Source of the DNA: Bacillota bacterium | GTDB taxonomy: Bacteria; Bacillota_E; JAJZYS01; JAILZS01 | Length of the DNA stretch: 8,510 bases | Direction: 5' to 3' | Assembly (NCBI GenBank): GCA_021817625.1 | Contig: JAKASY010000059.1 | Coordinates: 1 to 8,510 of the forward strand | Position numbers and translations under genes: made by a program | Shown: one piece after another, positions 1 through 6,071 of the stretch | How positions within the stretch are numbered: position 1 is the first letter of the stretch | Layout: the number at the start of each line of letters is the position of its first letter | The notes under the pieces: generated by a model | Databases searched by the model: none | What the model saw: the letters and a program-made list of their open reading frames with translations, nothing else | Told to the model about the DNA's origin: nothing

Positions 1-1
1 C

Positions 2-82
2 CTGGGGGAGCGCACGGCCCAGCACCTGACGGAGGCGCGGGCGATCGAGTGGGAGATCCACCAGGAGAGGGTGCACGCCTAG
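2..82 (+). CDS. C-terminal fragment of an unrecognised protein (5' end outside window)
   Basis: A reading frame is open from the window edge and ends at TAG 80-82, giving 26 residues that start LGERTAQHLT and end EIHQERVHA. The composition (Glu, His, Gln, Arg, one Trp) is that of an amphipathic, probably helical C-terminus and is less Gly/Arg/Pro-dominated than non-coding frames here. I do not recognise the family. The same frame stays open past the TAG for 39 more codons, to TGA 200-202. Only the first 15 or so of those (EREQYLDSLQDVLPGG) look protein-like; the rest is Gly/Arg-rich like untranslated high-GC sequence, so I take the TAG as the natural stop. The coding call rests on composition alone. 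Confidence 0.4.
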   Translation: MGERTAQHLTEARAIEWEIHQERVHA

Positions 83-308
83 GAGCGCGAGCAGTACCTG
101 GACAGCTTGCAGGATGTCTTGCCCGGCGGCGAAGGCGCTCACCGGCACGGCCGCGCCGGCCGGGCGGGCGGCGGTAGGCGCGCAGGCCGCGCTCGCCCGT
201 GACCGTCCTTTCGGACGCGCCGCTGTCCTCGGTCGTGCCTTCCAGCCCGGCAGGAACGCGTCGGGGCGGCGCGAAAGGTGGCGCCAGGGTCGGCGCCCGG
301 TCCATTCT

Positions 309-336
309 CCCGTCCGGCCAACGGGTGCCCGCCCGT
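309..336 (+). promoter_or_regulatory. Competing short hairpins in the leader of the CMD-family gene
   Basis: ACGGG at 321-325 can pair with CCCGT on its left (309-313, 7-nt loop) or with CCCGT on its right (332-336, 6-nt loop), so the two hairpins exclude each other. They lie 37 to 65 bases before the start codon at 374. This could be a leader switch, but 5-bp GC stems arise easily in DNA of this composition. No U-run and no known riboswitch core were seen. I see no convincing sigma-70 promoter in 83-373 either; TATTGT at 345-350 lacks a matching -35 box. Confidence 0.15.
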
Positions 337-373
337 GTGGTGGGTATTGTCGTGCGCAGGGAGGAGGAGTCCG

Positions 374-994
374 ATGCCGCGCATAGCCTATCCGGATCTC
401 GCATCGATCGGAGATCCGGAAATCCGTGCCTATCTGGAGACCGCCCGCACCCGCAGCACGCCGCGGCCCGAAAGCCAGGCGATCCGCGCCCACAACCCGG
501 CGGTGATCCGCGCCTTTTCGCAGGCCTGGGAGCTCACGTTCCATGGCGGCGTCCTGGAGCACCGAGTCAAGGAGCTGTGCCGCGTGTATGTGTCCCAGTC
601 GCTCGACTGCGGCTACTGAGGGGCGCAGCGCTCTGCCCAGGCTGGGCAGCAGGGGTTGTCCGAGGAGGCGTACTCGGAGGTTTTGCAATTCGCAGACTCC
701 GATCGCTTTAGCGCGCGCGAGAAGGCGGCGCTCACCTACACGAGCGCCATCCTGTGGAATCCAGACCTCGCCGACGACGCACTGTGGGACTCCTTGTAGC
801 AGCACTTCACGGTTCCCGAGATCGTGGAGCTGGGATTCTTCGTCGCGCTCACCTCGGGCCAGCAGCGGTGGATCAAGACCCTAGGCATCCGCAACGGCGA
901 GTTTCTCGCTGACACGCGCACGGGCCTGTCCCCGGCGTTGCAAGAGCCCGGGGGCGAGGCGCGCCCGGGCACGGCCGGCGCGCCGGCTTCATGA
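374..994 (+). CDS. AhpD/CMD-family candidate selenoprotein (CxxU), with a second in-frame TAG
   Basis: The AhpD/CMD superfamily are small all-helical proteins, many acting as thiol peroxidases or disulphide reductases through a CxxC pair. The ATG at 374 follows a strong Shine-Dalgarno (AGGAGG at 362-367, 6-nt gap). Codons 1-81 end in SQSLDCGY, then TGA (617-619), then the same frame continues GAQRSAQAG and stays family-like (EKAALTYTSAILWN, VPEIVELGFFVALTSG, RWIKTLGI) to TGA 992-994, 206 codons in all. The TGA takes the place of the second Cys of CxxC in a CxYCGxQRS-type motif, so the natural reading is selenocysteine: C79-G-Y-U82. CxxU AhpD/CMD-like selenoproteins are known from metagenomes. 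The hairpin at 633-649 supports recoding. Against an intact gene, codon 142 is TAG (797-799). If that is a real stop, the product has 141 residues and lacks the C-terminal helices. The alternative is a decaying pseudogene with two nonsense changes. No selA, selB or selC is in the window. Confidence 0.65.
633..649 (+). promoter_or_regulatory. SECIS-like hairpin downstream of the in-frame TGA
   Basis: CTGCCC (633-638) pairs perfectly with GGGCAG (644-649) around the loop AGGCT (639-643); an added A-U pair would leave a three-base GGC loop. The loop guanines at 640-641 lie 21-22 nt after the last base of the UGA (617-619). Bacterial SECIS elements sit inside the coding region just 3' of the UGA and present guanines in a small apical loop to SelB; in E. 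coli fdhF the equivalent GG is about 19-20 nt downstream. Distance, stem and loop all fit. There is a U at 632 just 5' of the stem, but I cannot assign the bulged U of the E. coli element with certainty. Confidence 0.5.
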
Positions 995-1027
995 CGGCGC
1001 CGAACAGGCCGGCTCAAGCGGGCCGGC
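974..1027 (+). terminator. Possible GC hairpins at the 3' end of the CMD-family gene
   Basis: A 14-bp perfect palindrome, GCCGGCGCGCCGGC (974-987), overlaps the last codons. Two copies of GCCGGC (1008-1013 and 1022-1027), a self-complementary word, can pair across an 8-nt loop just after the stop at 992-994. No T-run follows, so intrinsic termination is not demonstrated, and such words are common at this GC content. The remaining 117 bases before the next ATG at 1145 show nothing else besides its ribosome binding site. Confidence 0.2.
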
Positions 1028-1144
1028 AGGCGCGCTCGCCGCGCTCGCCATCGGCAGGGGCGGCGGGGGCGGGTGTGCAACCAGGCTGGGCGGCTGCGCG
1101 GCGGCTCCAGCGCCCGGAATCCAGGACGCAAGGGGGGCGGCGGG

Positions 1145-2542
1145 ATGTCGGGACGAGGTGAGGGCCAGCTGGACCTGCGCCCGGTGCCCGGCGCGGAGCG
1201 CGGCGCACGGCTGTTCGAGGCCCTGGGCGCCGTGTGTTCAGGCGATCGATTGTGGGTCGACGGCGACGGTGAGCCGGAGCGTCTGTACATGGCCCTTCTC
1301 GAGTCGGGCTACAAGTTCTCTCTCGCCGAGCGCGCGACCGATCGCTGGCGGCTTCGCGTGGACGGCGCCGACTACCATCCCCAGGGCATGGGCGTGGGCC
1401 TTCACAGCCTCGTGGTCGATCCGGCTGCGCCCTGGCTCGTCGCCTGCGACCGGCGGGACGCGCTCTTCGCCATCGATTCCGCGCACGGGAGCGTCGGGCT
1501 GCGCGTGAACGTCGGCGGGGCGCCGTCCCACGTCGCCATGCACCCGCAGGGCACGTCGGTGGCGGTGGCCAACTTTGCGCAAGGCAGTGTGCTCCACGTC
1601 CATCTCGACGACCTCCTGGCCGCCGGCCTACCGGCGGACGGAGCGGACGCCACCTCCGCTGCGCTGCCCGGCCCCGGCGTCGTGCACAGCCTGCCCATCG
1701 GCTGCGGTCCGCATCTCCCCGCGTTCTCGGCCGACGGGCGGTTCGTGTGCGCCACGGGCACCGTGTCCGGCGATGTGGCGGTCATCGACGTCGAGGGCGA
1801 GCGGGTGGTCGACGTCCTGCCCGTCGGGCACGAGCCCCACGATCCGATCTTCTCGCCCGACGGGGAGCGGGTGTTCGTGGCGGTTTCCGGCCAGTCGGAG
1901 GTGGCGGTCGTCGCCCTGCCGCCGCGTGGGCGGTCGGGGCGGCGGGGTCGCCCGAAGGTGGCGGGCCGCATCGCCGTCGGGCGTGGCCCGAGCCATCTGG
2001 CATGGACGCCCGATGGCGCCCGCCTGGTGGTTGCCAACGCCTACGACGCGAGCGTGAGCGTTCTCTGCGCCGATGCGACCGAGGCCTGCGGTTACCGGCT
2101 CGAGGGTCGCGTCGCCGCGGGTCGCGGCGCCCACGTGCCCGAGGTGACCGCCGACGGAGCCCTCCTCGTCGTGGCAAACTTCCTGGACGACACGCTCAGC
2201 CTGATCGAACTCGCCACCGGCCGGACGCGCGCGACAGTGCCGGTGGGCCCGTATCCGCATTCGTTCGGCCTGTCGCCGGATGGACGGCTCGCCGTGGTTG
2301 CGTGCTGGGGCGGGGAGGAGAGCTACATCGTCTCGCTGGCCGACGGCAGGGTTGCGGGCACGGTGCCCACGGGGCCGGGAAGCTCGCACGTCGCGTTCTC
2401 GCCCTCGGGCGCGGTCGCGTACGTGACGAGCAGCCTGGCCGATACGATCAGCGTCGTCGATCTGGCGCAGCAGCGCGTGATCCGCACCGTGATGGGTGGG
2501 CGGCCGCTACCGCCGCGCAAGGCTGCGTGCGGCCCGGCCTAG
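1145..2542 (+). CDS. DUF2249 domain fused to an eight-repeat YVTN/cytochrome-d1-like beta-propeller
   Basis: The 465-aa product starts with a DUF2249-type domain (about residues 8-72: LDLRPVPGAERGARLFEAL, later GDRLWVDGDGEPERLY and RWRLRV). DUF2249 proteins are often found near hemerythrin-like and nitrogen-oxide genes. Residues 85-452 form a beta-propeller of about 42-residue repeats with the YVTN signature (FSPDGERVFVAVSG, TPDGARLVVANAYDASVSVL, LSPDGRLAVVA). I count eight repeats, each opening with a histidine: H87, H129, H190, H232, H284, H330, H372, H415. Eight blades is the fold of the cytochrome d1 haem domain (NirS/NirN/NirF). There is no signal peptide and no CxxCH haem c site, so the protein is probably cytoplasmic. 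ATG 1145 is preferred over the in-frame GTG at 1073 because AAGGGGGG (1130-1137) lies 7 nt before it and the extra 24 residues are low-complexity. Cofactor or substrate is unknown; a lactonase-like or structural role is also possible. Confidence 0.85.
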   Translation: MSGRGEGQLDLRPVPGAERGARLFEALGAVCSGDRLWVDGDGEPERLYMALLESGYKFSLAERATDRWRLRVDGADYHPQGMGVGLHSLVVDPAAPWLVACDRRDALFAIDSAHGSVGLRVNVGGAPSHVAMHPQGTSVAVANFAQGSVLHVHLDDLLAAGLPADGADATSAALPGPGVVHSLPIGCGPHLPAFSADGRFVCATGTVSGDVAVIDVEGERVVDVLPVGHEPHDPIFSPDGERVFVAVSGQSEVAVVALPPRGRSGRRGRPKVAGRIAVGRGPSHLAWTPDGARLVVANAYDASVSVLCADATEACGYRLEGRVAAGRGAHVPEVTADGALLVVANFLDDTLSLIELATGRTRATVPVGPYPHSFGLSPDGRLAVVACWGGEESYIVSLADGRVAGTVPTGPGSSHVAFSPSGAVAYVTSSLADTISVVDLAQQRVIRTVMGGRPLPPRKAACGPA

Positions 2543-2879
2543 CAAATCCCTTGCACAGTGGTGCGCGCCTCCTGGCTGCGCTGAGAGGGTCACGTGTCCA
2601 TGGGGCGGAGTGGCATCTACGCCGCTGAGACCAAGAACTGACGCAAGGCATTACGTGGCGGCCACGATGTCTGGCACATGAAGCAGCGTGGGCGCACACG
2701 GCCGCAGACCCGCCCCCTTTGCCACCGTGTCCCGAACCACCAACTCCGTCGGCGAGCGCGCCGCCCGAACCTCGGTCCGTCACACGAACACCCAAGACCA
2801 CGCGTCGGCTGGAGTGCCGGTAGGATTGGTCGATGGCGGAACGAATGCCTTCGGCAAGAATCGCGACAAGGAGGGGCCC
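2543..2879 (+). other. 337-base gap before the BREX-like operon
   Basis: This gap must hold the end of the propeller transcript and probably the promoter of the following operon. I find no convincing gene on either strand; the open frames here are Arg/Pro-rich shadows. There is a very small hairpin (GCAC 2553-2556 / GTGC 2561-2564) but no terminator-grade stem with a T-run. TAGGAT at 2821-2826 resembles a -10 box but has no credible -35 partner 16-18 bases upstream. The only firm signal is the ribosome binding site AAGGAGGGG at 2868-2876. Confidence 0.5.
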
Positions 2880-3674
2880 ATGGATCAGTCGCTCTTCGTC
2901 GCCGGCGTCGACGCTGCGCCGGACACGCCTTCACAAGCGCTCGAAACGGCCCTCACGGCGCTCTCGGACCAGCTCAGGGCCCTACGCTCCGCTACGGGCC
3001 GTGTGCTCCGCGCCAGGGATGGCATGGACGTTCTCGCGCTGCGCGCCCGGGTGCCGTCGCTGCCGGACGTCCTCGACGCTACCCGGCTCGCCGTCGCAGA
3101 TGCCCAGGCGGCGCTTTCGGCCACGCCGCCCGGCGCGGCACTGAGCGAGCGTTACCCCCAGGCCCTCGAAGCTGAGTTCCGGCGCGCCGGCCTCGAGTTC
3201 GAGGGAGCGTTTCCCGAATACGAGATCTTCCCCCTGACCGTACGGGTCAACGTGGATGGCGAGAGCGTGCGGATCGGACGGCGCACCGTTCAGACGCTCG
3301 ACCCCCGCGCCGCCGCACTCGCGGTACAGAAGGATCACCGCCGCCTGCACGGGTCGAGCTTCAACGCCCCACGCTTTCTCGACGCTCTGGCGCTGTGCTA
3401 TGACGCGCTCTCCGGCGGCCAGTCGGGCAGTCCCGTGCCGCTCATCGACGTCTACCGCCTGCTCAGCGCTCGCACGGGCGCTACCGGGTACACACGTCAG
3501 GAGTTCGCGTTCGACATCTACCGGGTCCGCCGTCAGTCTGACCTCATCGTGAAGGGCCGCACAGTCGAATTCAGCCACGGCAAGTCGGGTACGCAGTTCG
3601 CCGTGCCGCGAGCGCAGGGGGGCGCGGAGATCTTCAGAGCGCTGGTCTTGCGGAAGGCGCTGCCCGGTGGCTGA
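2880..3674 (+). CDS. Gene A: unrecognised 264-aa protein opening the BREX-like operon
   Basis: ATG 2880 is chosen over the upstream in-frame GTG 2688 because AGGAGG (2869-2874) sits 5 nt before it and the added 64 residues look non-coding. Residues 18-80 are Ala/Leu/Arg-rich and helical, possibly coiled coil. A linker (about 82-92) leads into a mixed domain from about residue 92: RYPQALEAEFRRAGLEFEG, then FPEYEIFPLTVRVNVDG, then a helical stretch with FNAPRFLDALALCYDAL, then a C-terminal part with YTRQEFAFDIYRVRRQSDL and GRTVEFSHGKSGTQFAVP. There is no P-loop, methyltransferase motif, CxxC or membrane segment. I do not recognise the family. Its frame overlaps the next ATPase gene by 8 nt, so it is very probably a stoichiometric partner of the downstream ATPases, for example a DNA-binding, adaptor or small BrxA/BrxB/BrxF-like accessory protein. 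That role is inference from position only; none of those families was recognised in it. Confidence 0.85.
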   Translation: MDQSLFVAGVDAAPDTPSQALETALTALSDQLRALRSATGRVLRARDGMDVLALRARVPSLPDVLDATRLAVADAQAALSATPPGAALSERYPQALEAEFRRAGLEFEGAFPEYEIFPLTVRVNVDGESVRIGRRTVQTLDPRAAALAVQKDHRRLHGSSFNAPRFLDALALCYDALSGGQSGSPVPLIDVYRLLSARTGATGYTRQEFAFDIYRVRRQSDLIVKGRTVEFSHGKSGTQFAVPRAQGGAEIFRALVLRKALPGG

Positions 3675-4842
3675 CCCAGTGGCCGCGCGCGCGTTCGTCG
3701 ACCCCGCAGGCCTCGTCGCGTTCTGGCGCCAGGCCTACCTCGAAGACTACGTGCGCGATGGCGGCGCCTCGGTGAAGTGGCTGCGCGGCAGCGAGGGCAG
3801 CGGCAAGACGCGCGTGCTGGAAGCCGTGGAGGACACGGCGCGCCAGCTCGGCTACACGACCGCCCGGATCGACGCCGGAACCGTGCCCCTCGGGCGCTTC
3901 GACGAAGTGTACCGGGCCGTCATGCGTGAGATGCCCGTCGAGCGTCTCGCCCAAGCCGTGGCCCAGCGGGCGGCTCGTGCCGTGGGCGCCGCCCCTTGGT
4001 CCGCCGGCGGCCAGCTGAGCGTCCAGGACTACCTTGTCCACGAGGGCCGGCCCCTTGCCGCCATCGAGGACGGCCTCGCCCGCTGCCTCGATTTTCTGTA
4101 CGCCAGTCACGAGCTCGAGCCCCCGGTCGCGGCCGCGGCGCGTCGCCTGGCCCTCCCCTACCTCACGGGCAGCGACGTCGCTCGCACCGAAGCCGCCGCC
4201 GCCGCGCGCTGGCTGCGTGGGGAGCGCCTACCAGCCGCGGAGCGGCGGCGCACAGGCATCTACCTTGCCGTGGATCGCTACAGCGCGCGTGACATCCTGC
4301 GGTCGCTCCTGTTCCTGATGCGCATGTGCGGCATGCCGGGCATGGTCTGGACGGTCGACGGACTGGAGCGCTTGCTCGTGACCCGCCGCCTCGAGCGCCT
4401 GGACGGAGCTGGGGCCTCACCTCCCACCGCCGTCCGCTATACGGCCACGAGGCGCCTCGACGCGTACGAGGGGATCCGCGAGCTCATTGACGAGACGGGG
4501 TCCCTCCCTGGCCTCCTCGTCGTCTACGCGGGGCGCCCGGAGGCGTTCGACGATGAGCGCGCCGGCCTTATCACCTACCCGGCCCTGGCGATGCGCGTTC
4601 AGACGGAGGTCGAGGCCGACGCGATCAATCCGTATAACGATGTGCAGGACCTGGACCGCCTGTGGCAGAGCGACTGGCCGCGCCACCAGCGCGCCCTGGT
4701 GACGGCCTACCGCAACGGCGCCGACGTGGCAGAGCTCGACCTCTCGACCGCGCTGGCCAGCGCGCACATCTCACCCGTGCGGCGCTTGGTGGAGCTACTT
4801 ACGGCAGGCAGCAGCACGGGGGACGGTGTCGCCCATGCCTGA
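3667..4842 (+). CDS. Gene B: divergent P-loop ATPase, likely BrxD/DUF2791-related paralogue
   Basis: The 391-aa protein starts at GTG 3667, overlapping the end of gene A in GTGGCTGA; GGAAGG (3652-3657) lies 9 nt upstream. A clear Walker A motif, GSEGSGKT, is at residues 41-48, followed by a helix and a strand (LGYTTARIDAGTVPLGRFDEVYRAV) laid out as in BrxD-like ATPases, where the segment after the P-loop leads to VYRxV. The likely Walker B is MVWTVDGLERLL (residues 226-237). It keeps the Asp (D231) but has Gly where the catalytic Glu normally follows, so hydrolysis may be weak or absent. LLVVYAGRPEAF (283-294) occupies the place of a sensor strand. The two ATPases of this operon share this layout but little sequence, so a BrxD relationship is inferred from architecture and context. 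It may act as the regulatory half of a hetero-oligomeric ATPase with gene C. Confidence 0.85.
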   Translation: MADPVAARAFVDPAGLVAFWRQAYLEDYVRDGGASVKWLRGSEGSGKTRVLEAVEDTARQLGYTTARIDAGTVPLGRFDEVYRAVMREMPVERLAQAVAQRAARAVGAAPWSAGGQLSVQDYLVHEGRPLAAIEDGLARCLDFLYASHELEPPVAAAARRLALPYLTGSDVARTEAAAAARWLRGERLPAAERRRTGIYLAVDRYSARDILRSLLFLMRMCGMPGMVWTVDGLERLLVTRRLERLDGAGASPPTAVRYTATRRLDAYEGIRELIDETGSLPGLLVVYAGRPEAFDDERAGLITYPALAMRVQTEVEADAINPYNDVQDLDRLWQSDWPRHQRALVTAYRNGADVAELDLSTALASAHISPVRRLVELLTAGSSTGDGVAHA

Positions 4843-6070
4843 GACATCGCGCGTCGTCGTCGAGCACCTGCGCTCGGGGGTGCCCTCACCGGAGGTCGCT
4901 GCCGCCCTGAGCGGCGCCCGTGAACCCCTCCTCCAGGCGCTCGAGCGCGACATGGAGGCACGGTCCCAGGGCGACTCGACGCGGCCGTTTCAGACGATCA
5001 CCGCAAACTACGGCGATGGCAAGAGCCACGTTCTCAACGCCCTATGGCTCAGGGCGCGTCAGCGCGGCTGGCTGGTCAGCACGGCAACCGTGAGCCGCGA
5101 GTCGCCGCTGGATCAGGTCGAGCGCGTGTACCGCAAGGTGGCCGCCCGCACATTCATGCCCGGGGTCGGCCGACCGGGCCTGGGTCCCCTGCTTGACGCG
5201 GTGAGCGTACGCCCCGACACCGTGGAGCGCCTCATGGCCCAGGCGTGGCGCGACCTCCACCCCAAGGTGGCACTGGCACTGGAGGCGCGCCTGCGCGGTC
5301 GCGGCGACCCCGTAACGGTGGACGAGGACCTGCATGGGTACCGGCGCTCGGTGGCGGACATCCGCCGCGCCTACCACGAGCGTACCGGCGACGCGCCGCC
5401 GAAGGTCGATCGGTACCGAGTCGGCGAGCACGCCTTCGACTACTTTCGCCTCGTCGACGCGCTGGTCCACGCCCTCGAGCTGCCGGGCTGGCTCCTCCTG
5501 TTCGACGAGGTGGAGATGGTGGCGAGCCTCGGGCGCCTGGGCCGAGCGCGCTCGTACGCGTTCATAGGCCAGGTGACCGACGGGCGCCTCCTCCCACATG
5601 CGTTCAGCGTCTGGATGGTGTCCACGAACTTCCGCACGCGCGTGGTGGACGAGCTGGACGATGCGGCGAATCTACCGGCCTGGCTGGCCGAGCGCGGACA
5701 CGAGGGGCTTGTGCGCCAGGTGGCCCGTCCGCTCGCCGCTCTGGTAGGTGCCGCGGCCCTGCCGCCGCTCGGCGCCGATGACCTACGGCGCACGTTCGAG
5801 GCCATCCTTGCCGCCCACGCGGCCGCCCTCTCCTGGCAGCCGCCGCTCGACGGCGCGGCCCTCCTCGAACGCATCCGCGCCCAGATGCCGGAGCGGGACG
5901 CCAAGGTGCGCCAGCTCGTGCGCGCCGCAGTGCAGTACCTCGACCTCCTGCAGCGCTACGGCACCGAGCCCCGCCTGGTCGTAAGGTCGGTGGCCGAGGC
6001 CACGGTGCGGCCCGAAGAGGAGGAGCCGCCGGAAGGCACGGTGGTGTCCCGCGACTGGCCGGACGCCTGA
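4835..6070 (+). CDS. brxD: Gene C: BrxD-type ATP-binding protein of BREX systems (DUF2791-like)
   Basis: This 411-aa P-loop ATPase opens with a stretch typical of BrxD: VVVEHLRSGVPSPEVAAAL (residues 7-25), a helix, then TITANYGDGKSHVLNAL carrying the Walker A at 57-64 (ANYGDGKS, with Ala in place of the first Gly). VSTATVSRESPLDQVERVYRKV (two parts, about 81-102) is also BrxD-like. Walker B is LLLFDEVEMV (221-230) with an intact Asp-Glu pair D224/E225, so it should hydrolyse ATP. A sensor-like strand, VWMVSTNFR, is at 259-267. The C-terminus is helical and ends in an acidic tail (EEEEPPEG). BrxD is found in BREX types 2 and 6. ATG 4835 is chosen over GTG 4826: the GGGGGA stretch (4818-4823) is too close to the GTG, and ATG 4835 recreates the same 8-nt stop/start overlap (ATGCCTGA) as the previous junction. 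Expected to be cytoplasmic, working with the other operon products. Confidence 0.88.
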   Translation: MPETSRVVVEHLRSGVPSPEVAAALSGAREPLLQALERDMEARSQGDSTRPFQTITANYGDGKSHVLNALWLRARQRGWLVSTATVSRESPLDQVERVYRKVAARTFMPGVGRPGLGPLLDAVSVRPDTVERLMAQAWRDLHPKVALALEARLRGRGDPVTVDEDLHGYRRSVADIRRAYHERTGDAPPKVDRYRVGEHAFDYFRLVDALVHALELPGWLLLFDEVEMVASLGRLGRARSYAFIGQVTDGRLLPHAFSVWMVSTNFRTRVVDELDDAANLPAWLAERGHEGLVRQVARPLAALVGAAALPPLGADDLRRTFEAILAAHAAALSWQPPLDGAALLERIRAQMPERDAKVRQLVRAAVQYLDLLQRYGTEPRLVVRSVAEATVRPEEEEPPEGTVVSRDWPDA

Positions 6071-6071
6071 G

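Noticed and set aside
83..202. Read-through of the TAG at 80-82 as a recoded or mutated continuation of the first gene
   Set aside because: After about 15 plausible residues the frame turns into Gly/Arg/His-rich sequence like untranslated DNA. Two TAGs in family-like contexts in one window was tempting as evidence of UAG recoding, but the propeller gene ends at a TAG that looks like a true stop.
374..619. Treating 374-619 as a complete 81-codon gene
   Set aside because: The stop falls in the middle of the redox motif and clear family sequence continues in frame, so the short version is not a natural protein.
1073..1144. Upstream GTG start adding 24 residues to the propeller protein
   Set aside because: The extension is Gly/Arg low complexity, has no ribosome site of its own, and precedes a better-placed site for ATG 1145.
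1747..2628. 293-codon + strand frame inside the propeller gene
   Set aside because: It is extremely Arg/Gly-rich with no motif, a typical out-of-frame reading of a GC-rich gene whose true frame has eight clear repeats.
2617..2680. Minus-strand fragment ending in WPPRNALRQFLVSAA as a transposase or recombinase remnant
   Set aside because: Too short, with no catalytic motif and no inverted repeats around it.
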